Source: Arachis hypogaea
Taxonomy: Eukaryota; Streptophyta; Magnoliopsida; Fabales; Fabaceae
Length of the DNA stretch: 64,000 nucleotides
Reading direction: 5' to 3'
NCBI RefSeq assembly: GCF_003086295.3
Contig: NC_092047.1
Location: 118,832,449-118,896,448, forward strand
Positions within the stretch are counted from its first letter, which is position 1, and every line of letters starts with the position of its first letter. Made by a program: the position numbers and the translations under genes. Below, in pieces: positions 50,772-61,403 of this stretch. Under the pieces are notes generated by a model. The model had not been told where the DNA came from and made no database searches. It saw only the letters and a list, made by a program, of their open reading frames with translations.

Positions 50772-53186
50772 TTTTTTTTTTAATTTGTTAAGAAGAAAGA
50801 AAAAGTGATAAAAAGAGAAAGCAAAGAGGAGAGAGAATGTGTGTATCTATCCGTGACTCTGTGTGATGTGGCGAAAGTGTGAAGAGACACAAAACGAAGA
50901 AAAGAAGGTCTTAAATGCCATCAAGAATGTGGTGGCACAATCACAAAGAAAGAGAAGAACAACATGCATTTTTTTAATTTTTTTTTTTTTTTACCATCTA
51001 CTATAAGTAATGACTAATTTCTTGCTGAGTCATAAATATTTGATAAATTACCTAATTTTTTAAAAAATAAATAAATATTGATATATATACGATAAATTAT
51101 CTAATTATTTTAATAGTTAATTTTAATATATATAATATTATATATTATAATTATTTTAGTAATTGATTTTAATTTATACATAATATTATATATATTGACA
51201 GAAGTAATTATAATTTATAAAAATAAATTAATCAAGTTCTTAATTATTGGCTTAAATAATGAAATGAAAAAAAAATGGATATCATTATCGTTTTGGATTT
51301 GGAAGTGGTATTTGTTTGGATTTGAGATTTGTGGGATCCCACACGTAAGCTATGGAAGTTGAGGACATACTCCTTACAACACGACACGCATGCTAAGTAA
51401 GGGTAAGGGGAATGCCATTGCTTCTTATCCATTGATATTTAAAATATTAAATAGCATGTTAGAATTCCAACTTCTTTAATTTCCAAATAATATTATTGCT
51501 AAAGATTATCGGATAATAAAGTGATTCAATAGATAATTACTTCTCAGAGTTCATGGGTTTAGTTTTCAGGAAAACCACTAGTTACAAAATTATTTTTTAT
51601 AAGAATTAAATTGTGTTTGGTTTGACTATGTTAAAGGTAAGTTAAAAAGAATACTTAAAAAAGATGGATTAAATTTACGTTTAATAGTATTTTTGCCAAA
51701 TTATATATTGTAGTTTAAAAGGAAGTATTAGGTGAGTGAGTGTTATTTTACGCTAAAAAAATTTAATATGAATTTTAGAGATGTATTTTATTTGCAAATA
51801 GAGATTTTTGGTATATATACAGATGAGTAGATGTTGTAGGCAGTATTGAATCAACACATAACTAACGTGTTGAATATCTGACAAAATCGTATGTAATATG
51901 CAGGTAATGTGTTGCTACGTGGTGCACATTCGTTCAACATACATGTAACGTATTGTCACGTGACGCACATTTATTCAATACGTAAGTGTTAGACTATTTT
52001 TTTAATATCTCTATAATTCTATAAAACACCTCAAACACCCGTATTTAAATAAAATATTATTTTTTTATATTTAAAATAATTTTTGATCATTTTATCTCAA
52101 AAACATTTCTATTAAAATAGGTTTCTCCAATAAAAAAGTTTATAAATAAGTTCTTATAATTAAGTCTTCACTTTGTTGTTAAGAAAAACAAATTTTTATT
52201 AATAAGTTCTTATAATTAGGTCTTCACTTTGTTGTTAAGAAAAAACAATGGAATATGCTTAGTGGCAATAGTTAAAATGATTTCTTTTATTGTGTAACTT
52301 AGGAATTTAATTAAATATTTTTATCTAGTATAAGAATCAAATTACAAAACTTTAATATACAAATTAAATTGGATATTTAGCGAAATGATAGGATCTTATA
52401 AAGTAATAGACATATAGTTAGATAAATTAAAAACATTATTTATATATTAAAATTAATTATTATGTATTTATATATAAATATATATTATTTAATTTAATAT
52501 ATTATAGCATGTATTTTATAGATTTTAATACATACGTAATATAGTTGTAGATAAACAGCAAAAATAATTTTAAGTTTGTCAAAAAAAATTGAATAATTAA
52601 AATTAATTATCAATTTAGACAACTAATTGTTATCGTTAACAATAGATGGATATAATGATAAAGGTAAATATCCTATTCAATCTCTTTTTTTTTTTTTGAG
52701 ACATTTCGTATTTTAATAATCATTAAAATTCAATCAAGTTTTCACTTATTAAGAAAAATAGACAAATTGATTCTACTACTAAATGACAAATAATTATCTA
52801 TTGATGTGTTTAGTAACGGTGCGAGGTATTAACCCTAAATGATTGTAAAGACTAAATCTTCTTTCGATTCGTAGTCATCCCAACGACTCAACCATCATCT
52901 TCTTTTTTTTTCGTTCCCTTCTTTTCTCATTTCACTATCTAATTCGAAATGATTTGGGATTTTATGATTTTCTTCGATTTAGAAACTTTAGTTGTTAAGT
53001 ATCTTTTGTGCTAATTTCGTTCATGTTGCTTTTTAAGATTTAATTGGTTTGGTTTACTAAGCTAGACTTAAATAAATTGAGTTAATATGTGCAGCCATTA
53101 ATGATAGGTCTGAAAAAGAGAAAAAAAAAAGAGATTTTTAATTTCTGTAACTATTTAGAGTTTATACTTAATGCTATTATTTAATA
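50772..53186. other. Intergenic with two small tandem duplications
   Basis: No gene supported. At about 51904-51985 two diverged units of about 41 bp occur in tandem (TGTTGCTACGTGGTGCACATT and TATTGTCACGTGACGCACATT share spacing and ACGTG/CACGTG cores). At about 52142-52250 a unit of about 57 bp containing AAGTTCTTATAATTAGGTCT is repeated head to tail with few changes. Confidence 0.6.
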
Positions 53187-53437
53187 GGTTAAATTACACA
53201 ATTGGTCTCTATACTTTTAGTGAAATTGCAAATTGGTCCCTATACTTTAAAAGTTTGTAATTGGGTCCATAAAGAGAATTAAAATTTGCAATTTAGTCCT
53301 CGTCGTTCAAAAAATGTTTAATTTAACATAATATTCTCAGAATATTCTCTATTTTGAACATGTGAGCTGCACATATGATAATAGGGACCAATTTACAACT
53401 TTAATGAAAGTATGGGGACCAACTGTGTAATTTAACC
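53187..53437. mobile_element. Mutator-type foldback MITE, 251 bp
   Basis: Long imperfect terminal inverted repeats: GGTTAAATTACACAATTGGT and its complement ending ACTGTGTAATTTAACC; TTGGTCCCTATACTTT recurs on both arms. Similar in type to the element in CASP B intron 1. Flanks ATTTAATA and ATTTGAAA are only loosely alike. Confidence 0.7.
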
Positions 53438-54713
53438 ATTTGAAAATGACCAAAAATTTCCTAGGCTATCTGAATCCACCCCGCTCCTCCCCTCCCCAAC
53501 TCTCTCACTCTCACTTTCTCACTTTTCAAAATACCACGCCTTCGAACCCAAGTGGCACGCCCAGGCCTTCTCTTCTTGCTCCTCTTCCCTGGGCACTTGA
53601 ACTGGCGTGACACGCCTTGGTGTTCAAGTGGCACTTGAATTGGCGTGACACATTTATGTTCTTTTTATGGTCCTTTTAGGTAAGATAAAGAGGTAGATGA
53701 TGCAAGTCATCAGGATTGGAAGAGAAGAAAAAGTTGTCGTATGAGAGAGGTGAGATGGAGAAAGGAGGCGGACCTGACTCGTGAGCACAAATGCGGTGGA
53801 TTCGGCATAGCGACAATGAACCGAGGTGAGAGATAGAGAGTGATGGGGTTGGGATATCATTTTAGAAGGTAAATCATTTGTCGATAACAGAAGTCAATTT
53901 ATTTATTTTTTTTAATAGATAAAAATTTTATTAAAATTTAAAATTACTTAAAGCGCATTATATTTTATGAAAAAAAATCAATGACCAAAAAAATATTTAC
54001 CCTAATAATAATGATAATAGTTGTTAAAGTAAAGGTCACTAGCTATCACACCTTAATTATTGAAATGAATAACTTTTTTTACTAGTTAAGATAACATAAT
54101 CCTTAAATAAAAAAAAAATGTTTACTTAAATGGCACGGTATAAAATCTTGAAGATGGCACAAACTTTATCTATTCCAAGAAGCATGCTCAAAATAATTAA
54201 AAGGAAATTTGCTTAGGGAGCTCAAGGTGTCAGACTCTGCATCTGGATAAGCTGAGGCTAGTGACTTGGTACCAACCTGTGACGCATACATGCTTTTCTT
54301 TATATATATTTTTATTTATTTGTTGTTTTTTCTATTGAGAAGAAATATATATATATATATATATATATTGTTTTTGTTAAATTATTAGATGGATAAGATA
54401 TGAATTATGAGTTTAAATTTTTAAAATTTTAAATATTTATTTTAGAAAATAAAATATAATTTTTATTCTTAAATAGTTGTTTTATATTTTTTAATTTACT
54501 TATGAAATAAATAATAATAAATTATATTTTATTCTTTAAAATAAAATTTTAAATTTAAAAAATCTAAATCCATGAATTATATACGAAAGCTTTAAATATG
54601 ACTAGATTTAAGAAAGTTTTAAGTTTTAACTTGACATAATTACACTCGATTGGATAAGTAAAGAGGTAAAGATTAACAAATAACTCTAAAAGCAGCATAG
54701 TTTAAATTAATCA
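53438..54713. other. Intergenic with a short direct-repeat cluster and (AT)n array
   Basis: 53560-53650 holds repeats of TGGCGTGACAC / AAGTGGCACTTGAA, probably a fragment of a decayed LTR element. 54345-54369 is an (AT)n array. No gene is supported; the open frame 53654-53860 has no recognisable motif. Confidence 0.55.
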
Positions 54714-54734
54714 TTTATTTATATATTTGTTTTT
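54714..54734. repeat. LINE target-site duplication, left copy (21 bp)
   Basis: A 21-bp T/A-rich sequence (starts TTTATTTATA, ends TTGTTTTT) identical to 59594-59614. Confidence 0.9.
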
Positions 54735-55030
54735 AACTCCGTCTATATTACACTTGCGGTACATAGTCGGTTTCATGTCTGGATAAAGGAGGAGGGTTGT
54801 GTTAGGTTTTCGGCAACCAACATAAAAATATAGCCGAATCCCATGACATGAATCAAAGACATTATTGCGCTAAAGCTAGGTCGTTGCCTGGAAGCAACGT
54901 GCCGTATGGCTCGAGTACGGTGTCAAAGCAAGAGCCATTGCATCGGTACCCGGATGTAGTGTTAAATGAGTAAGGGTTCTCGCATTTTCGTGAATGGACG
55001 AGGGTAAATAAGTTAGTTCACAAAGTAAAA

Positions 55031-56074
55031 TGTAAAGGTCGAAGCGACAGAAGGTTGAGATTTGGGACATGGAACATAGGCACTTTAACAGGAAAGTCCA
55101 TGGAGGTGGTGGACACCATGACAAGGAGGAAGATTAACATTATGTGCCTACAAGAAACGAAATAGGTTGGTGCAAAGGCTAGGGAGTTGGATACTTCTGG
55201 TTTCAAACTTTGGTATACAGGAAAGGTGAATAATAGGAATGAGGTTGGAATAATTGTGGATAAGCAGTGGAAGAAGGACGCAGTGGATGTCAAGAGGGTG
55301 GGAGATCGGATCATCTCTATCATACTTGTGGTGGAGGGAGGTGCTTCCCATGTGATTAGCGCCTATGCACCGCAAGTGGGTTCGGACGAACAACACAAGA
55401 TAAGGTTTTGGGAGGATCTAGAGAGTTTGGTTCAAGGCTTACCTTTGGGAGATAAGATTTTCTTATGAGGAGATTTAAATGTCCATGTTGGGAGAGAAGT
55501 GACTGGATATGAGAGTATTCACGGAGGCCATGGTTTCGGGGTGATCAATGCCGAGGGTAAAACTATTTTGGATTTTTTCTCAACATTTGATCTTCTCATC
55601 GCAAATACATGTTTTAAAAAGAGAGACGAACATCTTATAACCTATAAGAGTGGCATGACAAGCTCTCAAATCGACTTCTTCTTGTTGATGAGAGTCGACC
55701 GGAAATTTTGCATTAACTGTAAAATTATCTCGGGAGAGAGTTTGACAACACAACATAGGGTGCTCGTCATGGATTTTCGCGTTGAGCAAAAGTTGAGGAA
55801 AAGATATCATACGAAAAACCCAATAACGAGTTGGTGGCGGATGAAAGGTGAGGAACAAAGAAGCGTCCTAAGACGGGTAGGAGAAGAGGCAAAGTGGGAT
55901 GGGAATGGAAGCGCGGAAAAGATGTGGAGGGAGATGGTAGAAGTTATTAGAAGAACAGCAAAAGAAAGTTTTGGTGAATCTAAAAGAATAGGACCAAGAG
56001 ACAAGGAGTCCTGGTGGTGGAATGCGAGTATACAAGAAAAGATAAAGATAAAAAGGGAATGCTTTAAAGAGTGA
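55031..56074 (+). pseudogene. LINE endonuclease remnant
   Basis: AP-endonuclease-like domain: RFGTWNIGTLTGKSMEV, then CLQETK (catalytic Glu), NEVGIIVDK, SAYAPQVG, the GDLNVHVGRE motif and SQIDFFL. In-frame stops interrupt it at 55163-55165 (TAG) and 55466-55468 (TGA, within the GGDLN motif), and again at 56072-56074. The register then changes before the RT part. Confidence 0.88.
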
Positions 56075-56589
56075 TCTTTATGCCGCAATGCAGATAACTG
56101 GGAAAAATATAAGGCGGCTAAGAAAGAGACAAAAGTGGCTGTAAGTAAGCAAAAACAAGAGCATACGAGGGTCTCTACCAGTCTTTGGGCACGAAAGAAG
56201 GAGAAAAATGTATATATAGAATCGCAAAGAGTCGGAAAAGAAGAACGAGAGATTTGGATCAGGTTAAGTGCATAAAGGATAAGGATGGAGAGGTGTCGGC
56301 TCAAGAGGAGAAGATTAATGAAAGGTAGAAGAGCTACTTCTACGAGTTATTTAATGAGGAACAGAAGACTCTTCCGAGCCTTGGTCGATTATGCACAATG
56401 GAAGAAGATTAAAACTTTGACTACTATCGAAGGATTCGAGACTTCGAGGTAAAAGAGGCTCTAAAGCAGATGAAAAATGGCAGGGCAGTAGGACCTGATA
56501 ATATCCCGATTAAGGTTTGGAAGGGTCTTTGAGAAAAAGGCATCAACTGGTTAACCAAACTTTTTAATGAGATTTTAAGGTCAAATAAT

Positions 56590-57873
56590 ATGTCTGATGA
56601 GTGGAGAAAGAGCACATTGGTACCTATCTACAAGAATAAGGGGGATATACAAAGTTGCAGAAATTATAGAGGGATTAAGCTTATGAGTCATACTATGAAG
56701 TTATGGGAAAGAGTGATAGAACGGAGGTTGAGAAAAGAGACACAAGTAACAGATAACCAATTTGGATTTATGCCAGGCAGATCTACCACTGAAGCGATAT
56801 ACCTATTAAGAAGGATGATGGAGAGGTATCGTAATAATAAAAGGGATCTACATATGGTGTTTATTGATTTGGAAAAAGCGTATGATAAGGTACCAAGGGA
56901 GGTCTTATGGAAGGTTTTAGAAAAGAGGATAGTAAGGATCGCATATATTCGGGTAATTAAAGACATGTATGATGGGACCACAACTAGTGTGAAGACTCAA
57001 GGTGGTGTGACAGAGGAATTCCCTATTGGTATAGGATTGCACCAGAGATCATCCTTAAGTCCATACATTTTCACATTAGTCTTGGAAGTACTCACAGAGC
57101 ACATCTAAGAGCATGTGCCATGATGCATGCTTTTTGCCGATGATATCGTCCTTATGGGAGAGTTAAGGGAAGACCTAAATAATAAGTTGGAGTTATGGAG
57201 AGAAGCTTTAGAAGTGTATGGTCTGCGCATAAGCCGTAGCAAGACGGAATATATGGAATGTAAGTTCAGTCTGAGAAAGGAAAACCCCAATATAGAGGTG
57301 AAGATTGGAGAAAACATCCTACGAAAAGTTAAAAGTTTTAAGTATCTTGGGTGCATTATACAGGATAATGTAGAGATTGAACATGATGTAAATCATAGGA
57401 TCCAAGCAAGTTGGTCAAAATGGCGGAGTGCATCTGGTTTTATATGCGACAAAAAAGTGCCTCTAAAACTTAAAGGTAAATTCTATCGCACCGTTATAAG
57501 ACCTGCTATGCTGTATGGTACGGAGTGTTGGGCGGCTAAAGGGGAGCACGAACATAAGCTGAGTGTGACAGAGATGAAGATGTTGAGATGGATGAGTGGT
57601 CATACGCGTTTGGATAAAATAAAGAATGAAGATATAAGGGAGAGAGTTGGAGTAGCACTCATTGTGGAAAAGATGGTTGAATTGCATCTCAGGTGGTTTG
57701 GACATGTGAGAAGAAGACCGATAGAACATCCAGTCAGGAGGGTGGATGAGATGGAAGATGGACAAAAGGCGAAAGGCAGAGGAAGACCTAAGAAGACCAT
57801 CCATGAGGTGGTCAAACGAGATCTACATGTAAATGGTCTCTCTGTAGATATGATACACGACAGAGCACAATGA
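56590..57873 (+). pseudogene. LINE reverse transcriptase remnant
   Basis: RT motifs in order: [43 protein letters not shown] (motif A Asp), then LFADDIVLMGE (catalytic FADD), GLRISRSKTEYM, FKYLGCIIQ, and the C-terminal MLRWMSGHTRLDKI and WFGHVRRRP that typify plant RTE elements. Stops at 57106 (TAA) and about 57118 (TGA) split it before the FADD box, and a TGA at 57871-57873 truncates the C-terminus. Confidence 0.92.
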
Positions 57874-57886
57874 CGTCGTTTGATTC

Positions 57887-57894
57887 ATGTAGCC
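57887..57894. repeat. hAT target-site duplication, left copy (ATGTAGCC)
   Basis: Part of the LINE 3' end; identical to 59539-59546. Confidence 0.97.
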
Positions 57895-58165
57895 TAGGGG
57901 TGTGCATAGGCCGGGTGAAACCGGGTTTGACGTGACCCAGACCCGGCCCAAAATATGTACCGGGCCTATTTATGAGACTCGAACTCGACCCTAGACCCGA
58001 TGAAACCTATACCCTTTCGGGCCACGACTATACCGGGTGAAAACCGAGCCATTCACATTACCTTACCTTTTCTAAAATTAAAACATAACCACAATCAATA
58101 CTAATATTGTCTAATAGTACTAAATATTTAAGTCAATACAAACAACACAATATTATGCATTAGTC

Positions 58166-58288
58166 TCACATTTTTGTATCCTTATCTTCTTCATTAACTT
58201 GTGGTTCAGCAGGAGTTGTGGCGGCATCAATAGTAGAAGCAGTAGAATTTTTAGCAGAAGCAACAGGATTTTGAGCTTCAATTTTCAT
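58166..58288 (-). pseudogene. Possible hAT transposase N-terminus remnant
   Basis: A 40-codon frame MKIEAQNPVASAKNSTAST...EEDKDTKM, Ser/Thr/Ala-rich and then acidic, of the kind that precedes the BED zinc finger in plant hAT transposases. It lies downstream of a GC-rich leader on the same strand and is cut off immediately. No catalytic part is present. Identification is inference from context. Confidence 0.45.
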
Positions 58289-58849
58289 TCTTGTATTCTG
58301 CTCAATCATAAAGATAGAAACCTTATAATAATGCATGAAGAATAAAACAATAATCAACTAAATAATCAACTAATGCATGAAGAACAAAACATTAATCAAT
58401 AATCAGTAAACAATAATCAACTAAACAATAATCAGTAAACACCAAATGCATAAATAATTTAACATCTCTAAATTCACAATAATCAAAGTTCACAATAATA
58501 AAGAATCAGCACCCACAAGTTTCATGAATGCATGAGGGATTGATTCCAAGGAAAATGCTGTTGACCTCACAAAAAAAAAGAAAAAAATCAATAAGGACCG
58601 CAAGTCTGCAATGCAAAAAATGAATAAAAAATTGTTTCTCACTAGCACATCACAAAATTACAACATCATTGACGTTCTATCCTTTGTCGTTTACAACTTT
58701 ACCCCACAACTTTAATCAGAATTCTAATAATCAAAATCAACAACCACATCCCTAAATTCGCAAATTTTTATAATCAAATTATCAAAATCCCTAATCCCTA
58801 ATCAGAATATTAATTAAATAACAAAATTAACTGTTTACCTAAGAAGAAG

Positions 58850-59280
58850 ACCGGAGAAGAGAGCTGAGCAGAAGGAGAAGGGCTAGTAGAGAAGCAGGAA
58901 AGAAGACGATCGGGCCAAGCACAGATGCGACACGTCACGAGAAGCAGGGCAGCACCATCGTCCCTCGAACGAACGGCTTCACCAGAGACTCAAGACTGGG
59001 GTAGTGGGGTGAGACTGTCTGGTGCGTGCTTGCTGGGAAGACGAGGACGGAGTAGCGGGCGGCTGCGTGATGCATGCTTGCTGCTGCTGGGAGTGCGTCG
59101 TCCGTGGCTGCTTGCTGGGAGACTGAGAGTGGGCCGTGGGGAGAGAATATGAGGTCAGGGGTCACTGGGTCGGCGTCGGCGGTGGGAAGTAGCGGAGTGG
59201 AGACTGCCGAACTAGGGAGTGGGGAGTGGGGACTGAGGACTGGGCAAGTGAGGTTGAATGGCTGAGGGAGTGAGGTTGAA
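58850..59280 (-). other. GC-rich segment inside the hAT element
   Basis: Base composition differs sharply from the rest of the element and from its surroundings. On the minus strand it is C-rich (CAGTCCTCAGTCCCCACTCC-like) and may be the 5' UTR or first exon of the lost transposase, or captured host DNA. Open frames on either strand lack recognisable motifs. Confidence 0.5.
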
Positions 59281-59538
59281 TTTCTCAGATTTGAATGTTA
59301 ATGCCCTAACCCCTTTTTCCCTTGATTCAAATTGTATGAGCGCATAAGTGAGTTACCGGGCCGCCGGGCCGGGTCCGGGTGACCCGAGCCATAGCCCGGT
59401 CCCAGATTCACTAAGTTCCAAGGTTTCATTTTTTTCTCCTGAGTCAACCTCGGGTCTCTTTGGGTCCGGGTCTTTATGACCCAAATTTCATTGGGTCCGG
59501 ACTGGGTCTCGGACCGGACCGAGCCGTGCTCACCCCTA

Positions 59539-59546
59539 ATGTAGCC
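59539..59546. repeat. hAT target-site duplication, right copy (ATGTAGCC)
   Basis: Followed by GACCCCACTTAATGGG, the continuation of the LINE 3' end. Confidence 0.97.
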
Positions 59547-59593
59547 GACCCCACTTAATGGGACAAAGCTTTATTGTTGTTTTGTTTGTTATT

Positions 59594-59614
59594 TTTATTT
59601 ATATATTTGTTTTT
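59594..59614. repeat. LINE target-site duplication, right copy (21 bp)
   Basis: Identical to 54714-54734. Confidence 0.9.
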
Positions 59615-61040
59615 TCGTTCTAAATGTGGTTTTTAATATATTTGAGATGTTCAAACATTAATTAGATTATCTTTTAGAAATTAATAATATCACTTCTATT
59701 TTGATAAAATTACTCTTTATTTTTATAAATTCATATAATTATACAACACAAAAAAAATATATATATATAAAGGGTATATTCTTAAAAATAAAAGTGATAT
59801 TGTTATTTTTCAATTTATTTTGGCCAATAGCCCAATAATAATAGTAATTAAAATTTAACATGGGAGGTTAACAAAGATTAAAGAATTATATGATTTTTTA
59901 ATACAATTAAATTTCTCCATTTACAGTATTGTATAATAATATTAAATGAATCTAATAATGAATTTTTGCCTCTTTCATAAACTTCTTTTTTTTTTTTTTT
60001 TGTGCAGATGAATCTAATAATAATATTCATTTTAATTTAATATCCGAACATGTATTTATTTCACAAGAGACTAGTAGATATTTATAAAATACCTATGTAT
60101 AATATGCCCATATTAATTATCAACAGTGTAAAACTTTAATTGAACATTGACTTAATAATGGGAATCTAATCCATATAAGTAAATATCTAACAAATATAGA
60201 GGAGATAAATCCAAGATATTATATGTTGACATTAATCTAACATTTGCTACCATATGGAAAAAAAAGTCATGCTCTTTTATTTTATGAAGTAAACTTGTTG
60301 TGGTATCTAAAAACATATAACAGAAAAAATATTTATCCTATAAAATTAAAATTAATTTTGGAATGATGATCAAAATAGTGTTAATCTAGTATTCTCAAAA
60401 TATTAACATCTTAATTTAATCTAAAAAATATAACTATAAATTAAATTAAAAATTCAAATACAGTCAATTTCACATAAAATTATTATGAAAAGAGTTTTTT
60501 GATAAAAATTTAGTCAAATCAATCAAATTATTTAACTGTTCTCAACTATTAACTTTACGTAAACTCGACTGCACCTAAATTTTCACATTTAATTAATCGT
60601 ATATATTTTGCAATACATTATCATTATTATGAAAAAATACAAATTTTTAAAATAAATTTAAAATATCTGATTTTCTAAAAACCAAATTCGCATTTTTTTA
60701 TTTCAAATGATCACTAGTGAGATGAATTCACATAAAATGATGTAACTTTACTAAGAATTTGTTGGAAGCGAATTTTACTTTGTTAGTATTTTTAAAAGAT
60801 TACCAATTTATCCTGGCAATTATATTTTGAAAAACTAAAATTAAAAATTCAATTCAACTTGACAAATTATATTTTAGAAATTAAAAAAATACAATTTGTC
60901 CAAGCAAATGGTTAATTTGAAAAATGGCTCTAAAATTTCTCTGTTTCTCAATATTCCCGTAAATACTTTTTAGTTGCCAAATATTTTAAAAGACTAATAT
61001 GCCCTTAATAAAAGAGAGTCTTTCTTAGAAAAAGATCTAA
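59615..61040. other. AT-rich intergenic region upstream of SNX1
   Basis: No gene or complete transposon recognised; a poly(T) run at about 59986-60001. Confidence 0.6.
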
Positions 61041-61044
61041 GGGT

Positions 61045-61075
61045 GACACGTCAGAGATATACACGTGACACGTCA
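61045..61075 (+). promoter_or_regulatory. ACGT-element cluster (G-box/ABRE) upstream of SNX1
   Basis: GACACGTCA (61045-61053) and ACACGTGACACGTCA (61061-61075), with a perfect G-box CACGTG at 61062-61067: three ACGT cores within 31 bp, about 330-360 bp above the ATG. bZIP and bHLH factors bind such motifs (family knowledge). Confidence 0.6.
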
Positions 61076-61403
61076 TAGCTTCAACCTCATTGGTCTAAAA
61101 TTCCAACTAAGCACACACACACACACAACTAACTTGCTACACAACTGTTTCCTTTTTTCTCTCGTTAGTTAAGTAAGATTAGAAGAAGAATTAGAATAAC
61201 CCGGCGTCAACTCGGTCACCCCAACTCAGCTCAACTCAACTCGTTCTCATAATCGCCCATGAATCCACCGGTAATTACAACTATGCCATCCCTCATAAAC
61301 TCTACAATATACAAATTTCAACTACTGCTACGATCTTTCTCTTTTTTTCTTCTGATGTGAGAATTTGTTTTGTTATGTTACGATTCTGCGTTGTTGATTT
61401 TGG

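Larger units (their letters stand above)
57895..59538. mobile_element. hAT-like element, 1,644 bp, internal-deletion derivative
   Basis: Terminal inverted repeats TAGGGGTGTGCA and TGCTCACCCCTA (11 of 12 match), perfect 8-bp duplication ATGTAGCC. Subterminal regions are rich in GGGTC/GACCC motifs. The minus strand keeps a GC-rich leader-like segment (about 58850-59280) and a short coding remnant (58166-58288), after which the transposase is missing. It is related to the 677-bp element at 44644. Confidence 0.95.
54735..59593 (+). mobile_element. RTE-type LINE, degenerate, interrupted by a hAT element
   Basis: Full-length-looking non-LTR retrotransposon, about 3.2 kb without the hAT insertion. 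It has a structured 5' leader (TAGGTCGTTGCCTGGAAGCA), an apurinic endonuclease domain, a reverse transcriptase with FADD box, and a 3' end GTAGCCGACCCCACTTAATG followed by a short TTG-rich tail. No poly(A) and endonuclease-RT organisation fit the RTE clade. The 21-bp duplication on both sides confirms target-primed insertion. The coding frame has several stops and at least one frameshift. Confidence 0.92.

Noticed and set aside
53654..53860. 68-aa minus-strand frame
   Set aside because: No recognisable domain, no splice or promoter support, lies in repeat-like DNA.
58925..59265. GC-rich open frames on the plus strand
   Set aside because: No motifs, inside a hAT element; composition effect.
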